DNA of 64,000 nucleotides, from contig NC_044923.1 of NCBI RefSeq assembly GCF_003576645.1, positions 16,881,587 through 16,945,586 on the forward strand, written 5' to 3'. Positions 1-12,115 of this stretch are shown piece after piece. Positions within the stretch are counted from its first letter, which is position 1; the number at the start of each line of letters is the position of its first letter. The DNA is from Ipomoea triloba (Eukaryota; Streptophyta; Magnoliopsida; Solanales; Convolvulaceae). The position numbers were made by a program, and so were the translations under genes. The notes under the pieces are model-generated. The model did no database searches. It was given only the letters and a program-made list of their open reading frames with translations, and had not been told where the DNA came from.

Positions 1-639
1 TTAAAAAAAAAAAAAAAAAAAACTAGGCGCTCATTAATTGGCACCTAGACACCAAACGCCTAGAGGGCGCCTAACAATTTTTTCAACCTTGACAAAGAGG
101 GTTTTTTTTTTTTTTTTTTTTGCGAGGGTGGATGTAATGATGTATTTATTAATAATTATATCCCAAACCGATAAATATAATATATTTCAGACTCATAAAT
201 GTACAAAGCGACGATTGATGACAGATTGCTTTCTTATAATCAAATTAGAATTTACCGGTGGTATTTAATTACAATAGAATTGATCTACTTTTGGCTATTT
301 GGTAAAATTTTGCTTTAAAATTCGTTCAACTATAACTACTATTTTCACAAAGTGCTCATTATTAGGTGAAATATAAGTCACCTAATTAAGTTATTCTAGG
401 ACAAACAACAAACACATGTGAAATGGTAGTAATTTGTATGTTATTGCATTATAATACATATAGATATTTATAAGGGTAATTACACTTTTGGTCTCTCGGT
501 TATTATGTAATTTAGTCAATCAGTCATTTTTCAATTTTAGTCAATGTAGTTCTCAATTATTGTTTTACTGCATTATAAATATAATTTTTTAAAATGTAAA
601 ATAATCAATTTAATTTATCACTTATTTCCTAGCACATGG
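1..639. other. AT-rich left edge with MITE-like remnants
   Basis: There is no gene here. It begins with a poly-A tract followed by a GC-rich block with repeated TAGGCGCC-like words (about 23-80) and a long T tract (103-121), the look of a degraded small transposon. Near 481-560 the text 'tacacttttggtctctcgg' resembles one terminal arm of the Mutator-like elements found elsewhere in the window, but no partner arm is visible. Confidence 0.4.
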
Positions 640-760
640 AAGTATTAGCATAGCCTCCGATCTCACGTACCAAGTGCATGTGAGGGACGTGGCAAGCATG
701 CCGGGGTCCCGGCATGTACCCTCTCTATTCTCTATATAAGGCACATTGAATGCTTTGTGG
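640..760 (+). promoter_or_regulatory. promoter-like block (ACGT boxes, palindrome, TATA)
   Basis: Several promoter-like signals are packed together: two ACGT cores (cacgtacc near 664 and gacgtggc near 687, the latter like an ABRE/G-box), a near-perfect 20-bp palindrome catgccgggg/tcccggcatg (about 698-717), and a TATA-like ctatataag near 733-741. About 200 bp downstream lies a 40-codon ORF (937-1059), which I do not recognise. This could equally be the promoter of a decayed retroelement. It is inference from motif spacing only. Confidence 0.25.
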
Positions 761-1683
761 TGAGGACTTTTGGGACTTCTATTTAACTTAAGATCAGCTC
801 GGAGAGCCTTTTACATACCTACTATCATAGTTACCCAAGCCCATACACTGCCAAAAACTTAGACATATTCATAGATCCTTGTATATTTACTACATCATTA
901 CTCACCCCTTCAAAAATTTTCTCTAAGTTCTATTATATGGACTCCCAATATTTATTCATTCACTTTTACTCCTTCATGTCTAGAGATGATAAGTTATCTT
1001 TACCCGGTCCCGTGAATTTCAAGCAAAATGTAGTCAAAATCATAATTTTGAGTGTGTGAGTAAAAGTAGAGAGTAGAACTTGAGAATCCAAGTAGAAAAT
1101 TTTCTTTTTCTCTTCTAATTTCCCTCCTAAAATGAGACTTTTAATTCGACAGTTTAGTTTTTTGATAACAAGTTAGTGGGCTCAATCAATTCATGGTTCC
1201 TAATGATTATAAGTCATGCAAAGAGAGATTTTGGGAGAAAATTCTGAAGGGGAACAAAGTATATATTATCCTTACATAAATAGTTATATTCCGTGAACTA
1301 AATAAGAATTACTTTGATTTACAAGAAAACTTATAGTCGCTAACTCGCTATTAGAAGGTGCACCTTGGGTAAAGAGTGCTTTCTTATCAAAAATTAAACT
1401 TAATTAGAATCTTATGATTACCAAACTGGCGGTCCAACTTGGAGACGTAGAGTAGGTGGAAACAATTAATAAATTGAACACTTGTCCACTTCATTCAAGC
1501 TCATCATATACTTTAAACATTCACAAAAAAGAGTAGACTAACATACACTTCTAATTCAAGCAACTTAATAATACTAAGAAGCTACTACATTATTGTTAGC
1601 AGTTTTGAAGGTGATCTCAATACAATCTCTCTCTCTCTCTCTAAGTAGAGTACTAAACGCTTAATTAAGAAACAAGAATCCAA
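760..1683. other. gene-free stretch downstream of RSS3-like gene
   Basis: No recognisable gene. It holds one unrecognised 40-codon ORF (937-1059, plus strand), a short CT microsatellite near 1627-1642, and otherwise AT-rich sequence. The part next to 1684 should contain the 3' UTR of the minus-strand RSS3-like gene. Confidence 0.4.
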
Positions 1684-4600
1684 TTAATTAAACTCTCTCA
1701 CATTCAGATCATAATGATACCCATAATGATGATGATGATGATGACTGTAAGAAGACATTGAGCTGCTACTCTCCCCAACATCCTTATTATTATTATTATT
1801 CTCACCCTCATTCTTGTTTTTATTGTTCTCTTCATCGTCCTCCTCGTACTCTTCTTTCGCCACCATGTACGGCTGCGCCACGTCGGAGTAGTTCCCCGGG
1901 ACAGCCATCGAGGGCCCCGTCGGCACGACGGAGGGGAGCTTCGAGAGAAGCGCCTCCAGGCTGCTCATCGACGGCGTAATCTTCATCATCGCCGCCGCGG
2001 CCGCCGCCGTCTGCGGCGGCGGGGGTTGGTGGTTGTGGTGGTTGAAGTGGTCGTAGTATTCGGCGGGTGGCGGTGGCGGGACGATGTTGGGCTGGAAATG
2101 CGGCGGCCAGGCTTCCGGCGAGAGCGCGTAGCCGTCGATCTTCATTGGATACGCCGCCGACGAGGGATGTGGGAGGAGAACTCCGGGAATGCTTTCTATG
2201 TAGCTAAACTTCTTTCTCAGTAACACCACATAGCTCAAATCCTCGATAACCTGACCACATAATAATAACAAAACAAAAAAAAAAACATTATATTATTTAG
2301 TAATGAATAAAAACAAACATTATTACTTTCAAAAAAAAAAAAAACAAACATTATTTATTTAGTATCCTCCAAAATGTTAATTACTCTAAGATCCATTCTA
2401 TTTTACATGTCTTGTTTACTATTTATTGGTCAAACTAACTGTTTTTAATTTATTTATTTTTAATTATTTATAAATTTACATTTTTGTGTTTTATATAATT
2501 TTTAATGTAGTGTCTAAATATATAAATTTTATATACTAATATTAAACATAATGTTATGAAAATCTGAATTTCAAAATAACTTCAGTCAAGTCTCGTTAAT
2601 CAAACTAAACACACGAAATAAGAGGTAAGGAGTATATTTATAGTCAAGCCAACTATTTCTCCTTTACTTAATTTCTCTGATATTTTTTTAGTTAGCTTTA
2701 AATTTAATTTTTTAAATATATAAATTTTATATACTAATACTAGAATTAATATTATTAAAAATTAAATTAAAACAATTTCACACTAAACATATAAAATAGG
2801 ACGGAAGAATCACTAATTATTTTCAATAATTTAAGTGTACAGTATATAGACTATGTTTGATAGAACTTAATTTAGAGTTACAAATGTACAATAAAAGCTG
2901 TTCGGTAAAAACATTATAAGAATTTTAAAGTTACGTTAATTAGTATTTTAAAATAAGTTAGTAGTTGCAAACTTTTAAACTTTAGCATATAAGTCAAATT
3001 TATCAAACATAACTATAAACAAATTAAATTCAAAGGGCAGTATTTAATTCCTTGTTGAAAGGAGTACTTCTTCTCGGGAAATGTGTTATTGATTACATAT
3101 TTAAAAAGAGACAAACATTACGGAAGAAATTATATCATAATCACGTTAGCAATAGTACTAAGTAAGTACTATGTTTTTTTTTTGTTTTTTTTTTATTAAA
3201 TAAAAATAACATTAGAAAATTTATGTCCCTATCTCATTTATGTGTCAGATTTAGTTAAGACTCGATTAAATTTACTTTTAATTTAATATTTTATAATATT
3301 AAGTTTAGTTAAATATATAAGATTTATATATTTAGAAACTATATTAAAAATATTATTATTAAATACTACTAACTCTATTACGATGCAGTGTGTCTGTTCA
3401 TCACTGAGGCTCGAACCCATCACCTCATGTATAAAGGAAAGGGTTGATGCCACTAGACTACAAGGTCCTTGGTATATTATTATTAAATATAAAAATTAAA
3501 TTAAACAAATATATAAAAAAAAAAAGAAAAAAGAAAGAACACAACAGCAGAGTTGCAAGTACGGGGTATGATGATGAGTGAGAGAGAAGGATGACCTTAT
3601 GAATAGCTCCCAACTGAATAACACCTTCTCTAACAGCAATCAAAGCTATGGTCTGAAACAAAATATATTTTTTAGAAAAAAAAATATATTATTAAAGTTG
3701 GTACTTGGATAATTAGTTTTATGAACACAAACCTTAATACCAGATTGAAACTGGGCTTCCCATGTCCTTGGATGCTGTAAAAAAAAATGAAATTTAAGGA
3801 TTTAGCATTTTGTTAGGGAACAAAAACATGAAATGTTAAATCTATTATTGTAGGATTAATAATGTTGGCATGTTTGCTTACAGAGTCAGCAGAGTTATGC
3901 CATGCAGATAAGAAGTTGATTTCTTGATCATTTGGCTCTTTATAGATCCATTTATGGCTGTGATCTGCTGCTACTTTTCCAATTATACTGCAAATTAATT
4001 GTTGTTCACCAACAAAAACAAATGATTAAAACGCTTTTTGAGAGGTATGGTGCCATACTAACTTGACTTTTTACCCACTCCCGCCCAACAATTCTCCTTG
4101 CACCCCAACCTTAATATCACTTATTAGAATCAAACACTTATCACTATGTCAAAAGGTATAACTAGTAGCTAAATATCAGACAAACTTTATTTCCTTATAC
4201 CACTACATTTCCGAGAGGAAGGGTGTGGAACTTGACGTTTCAAGCTTCCACTACACCCAATAATCCCCTATCTACCCCTATTTATCTGGTGCTGAACTTG
4301 ACCCTTCAAGGACCTTTGTCCAACAATTTCCCGGCTTGCCACCCCAGCCTTAATACTACTTGTTAGGATCAAAGACTTACCAGTATGCAAAAAATTATAG
4401 CTAGTAGTAAATGCTTAATTTTATTTTCTTATACCACCTTACTTTCAAAAAATAAGGTATTAGACTGACCCTTTAACCTCCGTCCAACAAGCCACCCTAT
4501 GTTGTACTTTCTTAGCCCTTCACCAACCTCCGCCCAACAGACTACACTACAAATTTTACATTATTTTTGTTTTCTTGATCTTCTTACCCTTCACCATAGT

Positions 4601-5209
4601 TGTAGATTTCGTGGGACATCTTGAAGAAGAGCTCCGGCTGCAGCCCTTGGTACTGCTGGTAATCGTACGCCGACGACGAACCCGCCGGACATTCCTCGGC
4701 ATTCATCTCCCCCGCCGACGTCGACGCCGCAAAGTTGCAAAACCCATCTTCCCAAACCAGTATCCTAAAACATCATTAAAAAACAACAAGAAAAAACAAA
4801 GATCAGAAACACTAATATAAAATTAATCCTCAAATCCATCATACATTATAATGATGATGATGATGACGATGATGTTTGTACCAGTTTCTTCTGTTGCCTC
4901 TTGACCTGTCATACGCACTTCCTTGGCTGTCCCACCTACCAAACACCATTAAAGAACCAGAGAGAGAAAGAGAAGATCAGAGAAAAGAAAATAAAGATTT
5001 TTATTTAATTTGCAGTCACAAAAAAAAAAAAAATAAAGTTGCAGAAATTAAAGAAGATATATATAAATATACTTGGGAGGGGGATAATTTCTGGGCAAAA
5101 TCCTCCAGAAAACGGCGTAAACCCACTGAGAGTTTTCATGGATGCAAAGGCTTCTTAGGGTGTGTTGAAGAAGATGAGTAACAGCTAAGGAGCTGAGCTG
5201 TTCTTCCAT
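1684..5209 (-). CDS. RSS3-like protein with bHLH-MYC_N domain
   Basis: Joining seven exons in frame (5073-5209, 4882-4935, 4588-4764, 3882-3987, 3733-3774, 3596-3652, 1684-2250, read on the minus strand, all GT-AG) gives a 379-residue protein. It starts MEEQLSSLAVTHLLQHTLRS, continues with SQWVYAVFWRILPRNYPPPK, NRRNWILVWEDGFCNF and TIALIAVREGVIQLGAIHKV, and ends in a Pro/Ala-rich, acidic, Asn/Ser/His-rich tail. This is the bHLH-MYC_N family typified by RICE SALT SENSITIVE 3 and its Arabidopsis relatives (often misnamed WNK-related). No bHLH DNA-binding region is seen, as expected for this subgroup. In rice, RSS3 modulates jasmonate-responsive transcription with JAZ and bHLH proteins; that role here is inference. 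A TATA box lies about 120 bp upstream of the ATG. Intron 3 holds a GC-rich repeat and intron 6 a SINE. The low-complexity tail is intact with no frameshift. Confidence 0.85.
3376..3475 (-). mobile_element. tRNA-derived SINE in RSS3-like intron 6
   Basis: On the minus strand an A-box-like TAGTCTAGTGG (3450-3460) is followed about 30 bp later by a B-box-like GGGTTCGAGCC (3408-3418), the spacing of an internal Pol III promoter. The rest does not fold as a functional tRNA that I can see. It is in the same orientation as the host gene. Confidence 0.6.
4020..4560 (-). repeat. GC-rich ~60-bp repeat module, several decayed copies
   Basis: This fills intron 3 of the RSS3-like gene. Read on the minus strand it repeats words such as gttggacggaggt, gaagggtcaagttc and ctagctataattttt, followed by a 'tgataagtgtttgatcctaa' like tail. 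The same module occurs at 11640-12115 and in introns of the O-fucosyltransferase and WAT1 genes. Here it lies in the same sense as the host transcript. Confidence 0.6.
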
Positions 5210-5326
5210 TTTTTTTTTCCTTTCCAGAGACCAAATTTTTGGGTTCTATATAATTATAATTTTTTTTTTATTTGATGGTGTTGTTCTGTCTTTAAAAGAA
5301 GCAAAAACCCAACACCCTTTACTCGG

Positions 5327-5335
5327 TTTATATAA
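5327..5335 (-). promoter_or_regulatory. TATA box of RSS3-like gene
   Basis: On the minus strand TTATATAAA sits about 120 bp upstream of the ATG at 5209, the expected place for a TATA box with a 5' UTR of roughly 90 bases. CT-rich sequence between the two fits a plant 5' leader. Confidence 0.5.
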
Positions 5336-6793
5336 GGCCACCACCCCTCATTAATTTTCACATTATATTTATTTATACACATCTCTCTTTCAAGATTTTA
5401 CCAAAATCAAGTCTTGTAGGCCCACTCTTTTTTAATTTCTTGGGTAAATTATTAGGTAGACCATTGTTGACTATGGTCTATATAGTGCATTATGTAGATC
5501 ATAAAAAAGATACATTTTTAATATATTAAAAATACTGAATGTTAATTATACAAAATAATGTATTTTTAGTATTTAAATAATATGTTTTTTTTTTTAAATA
5601 TAAGAGACATTTTTAATGTGCTAAAAGTACATTATTTTTGTACTAAATGCACATTATTTGATACTATACAAAATAATGTATTTTCAGTACTCAAATAATG
5701 TACTTTATGTATACAAATAATATACTTTTTATTTGGTTTCAAAAAAATATATATACTTTTTATTTACGATCCACAAAATAATGATTGTTTTTCTTGTCCA
5801 ATTTTGTGATATCCACCCTTGTACTTGCACGCGTCTACCTTAATATTTTCATAAAAAAAATGTTTGGTGCACTCATAGAGCAACCTCAATAGTATGTAGT
5901 TTTTGTTGGTTTTTTAGATCCACATAGGAGACATAGGAGAAGAGAGAAGTGGAAGGAGTAAAAAAAAAAACAGTGAACTGGGCGCATTCTGTGCACCAAA
6001 CGCGTAGAACAAAGCTTCATGCTGTATTTGTTTTCTCCAACTGTAGGTCCCGCAAAAAATTGAATTTATAGGAAGAAAAACTCGTTCTCCCATTAGTTAA
6101 AAATCCAACACATAATTTTTTGTCCGACAAACCCCCACTAAAATCCACTAATGGAATTGCCCTTAACCATATGTCTCCATTTGATGATTATTTTAAGAAA
6201 ATAAATATAGGAAAAAAAATTTAATTGTAGCGTTACTTTGTTTTGGGCCAACAACTTACATTGTGTTAGCGGAGAGTAAAAAATAGAATAAAGATAGAGC
6301 AGGTATAGTTTGTCCCGTCACATTTATGTTCAGATGGTTGATAGTTAGTTTGTTTATGTGGGTTTCTCTATTTCCTTGGACCCAATAAAGAAAAAAAAAT
6401 GTTTATTATTATTACTCTATTTTTATGGCATTACAATTTAAAACATTGTGTTAGCCTAGAATAAAAATAAAAATAAAGATAAAGATAGGGTATGTATCTC
6501 TTGTAAAAAATGTTTCCTGAGAGTTGATAGCTAATTTGTTTCTACAAGTTTCTCTCTTCTGTGTGGTAAAAATAAATGTAATATCACTCTATTTTTATGA
6601 TATTACAATTCTAAACATTTCTTAACCTAACATTCAGTTTACTATGTATAGTAGATTGATAGACCAAACCTTAGAGCATAAATTCTATCCCCACCATCAT
6701 CATGAGTGAGTGGATCCTTTCATTCCACTCATCCAACCCTATTGTATATACTTCTTTGGAGATAAATTAGTTTAGTGATTGAAATTTGATTAT

Positions 6794-6831
<38 letters not shown>

Positions 6832-7650
6832 AAAATTCAAAATATTTGATATTGCTAATTGAGTCTAGTGTGAATAATTACTCAGAAGACCATATACTAT
6901 ATTAATGTGTGTATATATATGTATATGTATAATTTTTTTATTTTTATTTTGTTTATTCATCATCATCTACTATTCTGACACTGCAGCACTCATTTCAGTC
7001 CCAGGAAAAATTTCTGATTTTCATTTATTACTTGAGTAACCACTGTGGAAAACGAACTGCCATTCTGTATGATTTTTCTGCATAGTAATTTCTACTCATA
7101 TTCCCCCCAATAAAATTATTGTCTGTGCACTTACACAAAGTGGGCCATCATGTTTCACAGAGGTAAAAAAAAAAATTTTAAAAAAAGGGGCTATTTTCAA
7201 ATTGAAATTCCTAATCATTCCCCACCTACAGTTCTATTCCAACATGAACATTTGAACGTGGCTGTTCCAGGAAGAAAAGGGTAAAAACTATTCTCCAATA
7301 AAATTTATTCAAATTTTATTTCCAAGCAAAACACAAAAGAATCATTTTCCAAATTGGGGTTTGGTACACTTTCCTTTATTATTATTATTCTCTTTTCTAG
7401 GAGAAATAATTGTGTGAAATGTCAATTACCTCCTTAGCAACTTTATTTTAGCGTTACGATTTGATGACAAGATGCTGAACTTGGTTTCCGAGCTGAAACC
7501 AACATTTTTTTTTGAAAAGAAAAAAAAGCATTATTATTATTGTTGTTGTTGTTATTGTTGTTGTTGTTGTTGGTTCTAGATAGTTGTCATTGGCAAAATA
7601 ATTAAAAACAAAACTTTGAATGAGATTCTTTGATTTATGGAAAAGCTCGC
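5336..7650. other. intergenic, AT-rich, with MITE and microsatellites
   Basis: No gene seen. About 5460-5790 has repeated aataatgtactttt / atattaaaaatac words like the interior of the GTGGACCATGGTC element family elsewhere. A Tourist-like MITE is listed separately (5878-6162). An (AT)n run lies near 6799-6828 and TTG/TTA runs near 7532-7570. Confidence 0.45.
5878..6162. mobile_element. Tourist-like MITE, copy 1
   Basis: The ends are inverted: GAGCAACCTCAATAGT on the left, and the right end reads GGGCAATTCCATTAGT on the other strand. It has the GC-rich core (gggcgcattctgtgcacc) shared with copies at 23470, 24471, 26539 and 62938. Flanking triplets are ATA and TTA, so the TAA/TTA target duplication is imperfect here. 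Confidence 0.6.
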
Positions 7651-7654
7651 AATC

Positions 7655-7835
7655 ACTACCAGTACCTGAACGTGGGCTCTGGGTGAGGTTTATTCTGTGA
7701 CTCTAGCTGATAAAGAATCATCAGGAGAAAACCCAACTTAGGTTGCCTATAGCTCAACGGTTCAAACCAAGAAAGTCAATAAACAGCTCCCATGGTTAGT
7801 CGAATTTGAGACTTTGAAGGAGATTTTTGCCATTT
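7655..7835 (-). mobile_element. SINE-like element
   Basis: On the minus strand it carries gggagctgtttattgac and tttcttggtttgaaccg, matching the element at 26875-27015 (gggagctgcctattgg, tttcttggtttgagtcgg). The Pol III boxes are weaker than in the other SINEs. Confidence 0.45.
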
Positions 7836-7949
7836 AATTTTTTTTTTTTTTTACATACGTTAATCAATACGGCTCAACTTAGAGCCATAGGATATTATAT
7901 GGAGCCTAACTGCATAAATTAGTTTGAAAGGTTATAATGACATTGTTGT

Positions 7950-9689
7950 AATCATCATTAATAAAAACAAAATCCTTCATTTTAAATTTACCGCCCAAAA
8001 AACACTTCTAATGCTTGCATAATATTGTAAAATACGGTAATACAATTCCTATTTGTACTACAATTGTATATTAAAATATGGTAATACAATTCCTAATACA
8101 ATTCTAGATTAAAATTACAAAACGTAATAAAGCAGTACATATACTTACCAGCAACGTAATCTATACTATTAATAATAACAAAATCCTTCGTTTTAACTTT
8201 ACTGCCTGAAACACACTTTTATACTATTAAGGTTTGCGTAATATTATAAAATATGGTAATACAATTCATATTCGTAGTATAATTGTACATTAAAATATGG
8301 TAATACAATTTCTAAATTCTAATACAATATATTTTTTCCTACTTTCTTATTCGTAATACAATTCTAGTTTAAAATTAGTAACTGTAATAAAACAGTACAT
8401 ATACTTTCCTGCAATGTAATCTATACTATTAATAAAAACAAAATCCTCAATTTTAACTTTACCGCCTGAAACAAACTGCTATACTATTAAGGTTCGCAAA
8501 TTTTACTGTGGACCATGCATCAAAACGACGTCGTTTAGATTAATGAAAACAAACGGCTGAAATGGCCTCCGCTCCGCGCCGTTAACTTTCAATTTATATA
8601 CACCGCAGTTACCTTTCAACACAACTGCAGTTACTTTTCAACACAAATGTAGTTCCTTTTTTAAAATAACTGTTGTTTCATTCGACATTATATACACTCA
8701 AATATGTGAAACTGTTATTCAGTTTCCTTTCAACACAACTATAGTTTCTTTTATAATACACTGCAGTTTCCTTTCAACACAACTACAATATCATTTCGAT
8801 ATAACTACAGTTTCATTGGACAATATACACTCAAAATATGAAACTGTTATTCAGTTTCATTTTATATACACTGCAGTTTCCTTTCAACACAACTACAGTT
8901 TCATTTCGATATAACTACAGTTCCATTTAATAATATAAAAACAAATGTGAGGTAGTATCTTTTGAGATGAACTATAGTATCCTTTACGGAGCTCTGTTAT
9001 GACTTACGGCAGCCGTTTCTCCTACTTAATGAAACGACATCGTTTTGTGACCATGGTCCACCGTATAACGACTGATTAAGGTTTGTGTAATATTATAAAA
9101 TATGGTAATACACTTCCCAATTCAATATATTCTTTCCTACTTTCTTATTCGTAATACAATTCTAGATTGAAATTAGTAATCGTAATAAAATAGTACGTAT
9201 ACTTTCCTGCAACGTAATTTATACTATTAATGAAAATAAAATCCTTCATTTTAATTTTCGCCTAAAACACTCATATACTATTAAGGTGTGCGTATTATTG
9301 TAAAATATGGTAATATAATTATTATTTGTACTACAATTACAGTGGTTAGCAAACTAAATAATATATATGCAATTAATATATAAGATTTAATATTATAAAC
9401 AGGGTATGCATTTATAGTTGTGTATTTAAAGTATTCTACGAGAATCGTCTAAATATTGATCCTTTTATGTTTTTTTTTTTAGAAAATGAGTTGGTATTGC
9501 AAACAACTAGTTGGTTTTTCAGCATTTAATCCAGTTCATCCAAAATTTAATGGTAAGAAAATTTATTTTTCTAATAGCCTGCACGCCTATTTTCTTTTGT
9601 ATAAAATGTGTGCAATCATAAATTTTTCTTCTTTCCTCATTGCAGTTATAACAAATTCATTCCGTGCATCACACATGTGAAAATACTAG
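7950..9689 (+). mobile_element. non-autonomous Helitron with repeated 5' ends
   Basis: The word TCTATACTATTAATAA, a typical plant Helitron 5' terminus, starts at 8160 and 8420, and related versions start near 7950 and 9219. Each is followed by aacaaaatccttc and 'ggtaatacaattc' text, forming a tandem array of about 200-260 bp. The right side ends near a decayed hairpin (ccgtgcatcacacatgtg, 9662-9679) and CTAG at 9686-9689 followed by T. No Rep/helicase coding is present. Which 5' end pairs with the CTAG is not certain. Confidence 0.55.
8505..9064. mobile_element. TIR element with CTGCAGTTTCC-type inner repeats
   Basis: The ends form an imperfect inverted repeat of about 33 bp: actgtggaccatgcatcaaa at the left (8505-) matches the reverse complement of the right end (ending accatggtccaccgt at 9064), and both continue into aaacgacgtcgttt-like sequence. 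The interior repeats cctttcaacacaac / actgcagtttc many times. Host sequence attaaggtt(c/t)g flanks both sides (about 8486 and 9073), suggesting insertion into the Helitron array. Confidence 0.55.
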
Positions 9690-9948
9690 TATGTCTAAAA
9701 ATATATATGAGGGTTTTGTGGTTTTTTTTTTTTTTTTTTTAAATTTTGTTTTGTTTTGTTTTTGCAAACTATCAATATAAACAAATAACCAAGTTTAAAG
9801 CGTACCAAGTAAAAGATAAATTTCTTTCTGGATCGGATTATATAGTTCCGACTAGATAGAATAAATAAGATTCTTGGCCCTTAATCGGTTTTGGAACAAA
9901 AGAAAGCAACAAGCTAACATGATGAAAGCCGTGCATTTACAAAGACAA

Positions 9949-9950
<2 letters not shown>

Positions 9951-10013
<63 letters not shown>
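9951..10013. repeat. (TAA)n microsatellite
   Basis: About 20 uninterrupted TAA units. On the minus strand it would read as a poly-leucine ORF, which is an artefact. Confidence 0.95.
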
Positions 10014-10015
<2 letters not shown>

Positions 10016-11031
10016 TAAGAGAACAGCTCATCAACAAAGTGTGATTATTTAAATAGGCCAGGTATAATTTTGAGTACCCAAAGTTTTAATTTAATTTCCA
10101 GCTAAGAATGTATGTACTTACGTACACAATATAATGAAAAAAATGTCACATTAAATCACGTTGTGTCACCCATAATGTCACCAATGGCAACGTACGTAGA
10201 CACACTGTTACGTTCCTTTGACTGCAACGAAGAATACAACAATTTGGTACGATAATGCATGTTGTACGTAGTACGCAATCCTACGTCTTTTTTGCTCTAA
10301 AGCAAAGTGTATGTACATGGCCCCCATGGTCCAATAAGTGAATCATCTATCCATGGAGCAGGACAATTCTTCAACCATTCAGCAAACCAGTTTAATTTGC
10401 AGTAGACACATGCACGGATGGTTTAATTTTGGTAAATCACTAGCGGTTTTTTTTTTTAAGTGTTTGGTTGTCGCTGGAAAATGAAGTCAATGAAAAATAT
10501 TCGTTTTTTAATCAAAGAAATAATGACTTATTTTGGCAGAAAATGTCTTATGAGATCATTAATTGTAAGACGTTTTTTTGAATTTTTATCACATGCTTAG
10601 TTTTCTCTAGCTTTCTCCCTCTTAGTGGTGTCAAGTAGATTTATTTATTTATTACTCCACCTATCCCAAAATGTGCATGATTGAAATTATTTTTAATTCA
10701 AATTTCAATATAGGTATATTAGGCTTTGGCGTTAAAATGTACATTTGCATATATAGTTGATTAGTAGTGTGCATTTTGGACTACTATTGTGAATTATGAT
10801 AGGTAGACGTAGAATGAACTAAAAATTCAGAGTTTATCCCTATTTACAGGGAGAGTGGTTTTTGGTCGGACGAATTTGCCCTTTAAGTAAGATTTTGGAG
10901 GATTTGACATGCTAATTATGAAGATTTCTTTGATATATGCCTTTTAAGTTTAATTGTAGTCGTTGATTTGTTTGTTTAATGGCTACAATTTGTCCATATT
11001 TTTACGTAGGATGGTTTTCATGTGAGGATAA

Positions 11032-11079
<48 letters not shown>

Positions 11080-11639
11080 CATGCACATTGATTAGATTAA
11101 TATTCTTTTAGTGCAATGGTGTCATATGGTATTCGGAGAAGGGACTTTTTATTGTGAGGGGGGCTTCTTGTGTGCAGTAAACAAAGGTCTAGCTTCTGTG
11201 TTCAGTTGTGTTACACATGATTTACATCTTTCCAAATGCTTTGTCAGATCGAGGCATGGAGGGCCCTTCGTTTGGGAGTAAAGAGACTTTTCATTATGAA
11301 GCTAAGTATTTTTACTTTCTAATATGTTAATAATTAACAAAGTAGAATACTCTTTATTATCCACGTCCCACATTTTTTTAATGCCACGGTGATTAGGAAA
11401 ATTTTCGTTGACAAGAAAGTGAGAAGATTCTTGCATGTGTCAAAAAATGATTAGTTGCAGGAAAAAAAAAAATAAAAACAAACCATGCACCCTCATAAAT
11501 CAATAGTCCTAGCTACCTTTAAGATGTCGGAGAAAATTTTCCCTATCTACCAACTTGTCATATAGTTATACTTCAATGTTCATGTCTCAATATGAATCAT
11601 TACATTGATAAATTTCTAATCAATTGTGTTAGGATTAAG
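10014..11639. other. gene-free AT-rich stretch
   Basis: I see no gene. It includes a degenerate Stowaway-like segment (about 10655-10815, starting ttattactccacctatccc) and a long (TA)n run at about 11034-11079. Confidence 0.45.
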
Positions 11640-12115
11640 TGTTTACTATTATGCCAAAAGATCTATAATATCACTTGTTAAGATCAAGCGTTATCATTAT
11701 GCCAAAAGTTATAGTTAGTAGGCGCAACTTTATTTTCTTATACCCGCCATTTTCAGACACAGGGTGCTCGACTTTACCCTTCAAGCTTCAGCCCAACAAT
11801 CCCCTGCACTTGGCCCTTCAGTGACCTTCGCCAAACAATTCCCTGTTTCTCCCAACACCTGCCAGGCTTTTCAAGAGAAGGGTGTTAGACTCTTAGCTCT
11901 TCGGACTTCCGTCCAACAATCTCCTAGCCGCTTGGTGGTGATGTTGCACTTGGCCCTTCATCGACCTCCGCCCAACAATTCACTGTTTCCCAGCACCATC
12001 AACCCTTTTCAAGGGGAGGGTGTTGGACTTGACCCTTCAATCAGGCCACCACCCAAACAATCCCTAACCACCTGGTGCTGGACATAATCCTTCACCTGCC
12101 TCCGCCCAACAATAC
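11640..12115 (-). repeat. GC-rich ~60-bp repeat module, tandem array
   Basis: At least five tandem units whose minus-strand reading is gttgggcggagg, gaagggccaagt, ccagcacc and ggtggctagg-type text, with the tail cgccaactataacttttggc region at 11690-11725. The plus strand gives a spurious 107-codon ORF. This is the only large intergenic array of the family in the window. Confidence 0.65.

Noticed and set aside
1758..2223. Plus-strand ORFs opposite the last RSS3-like exon
   Set aside because: Shadows of a low-complexity exon; the minus-strand frame is part of a coherent seven-exon gene.
4575..5181. Two plus-strand ORFs of 81 and 101 codons
   Set aside because: They lie antisense to exons 1-3 of the RSS3-like gene and have no family features.
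9852..10037. Minus-strand ORF with a poly-leucine run
   Set aside because: It is the reverse reading of a (TAA)n microsatellite.
11764..12087. 107-codon plus-strand ORF
   Set aside because: Composed wholly of the GC-rich ~60-bp repeat read in antisense.
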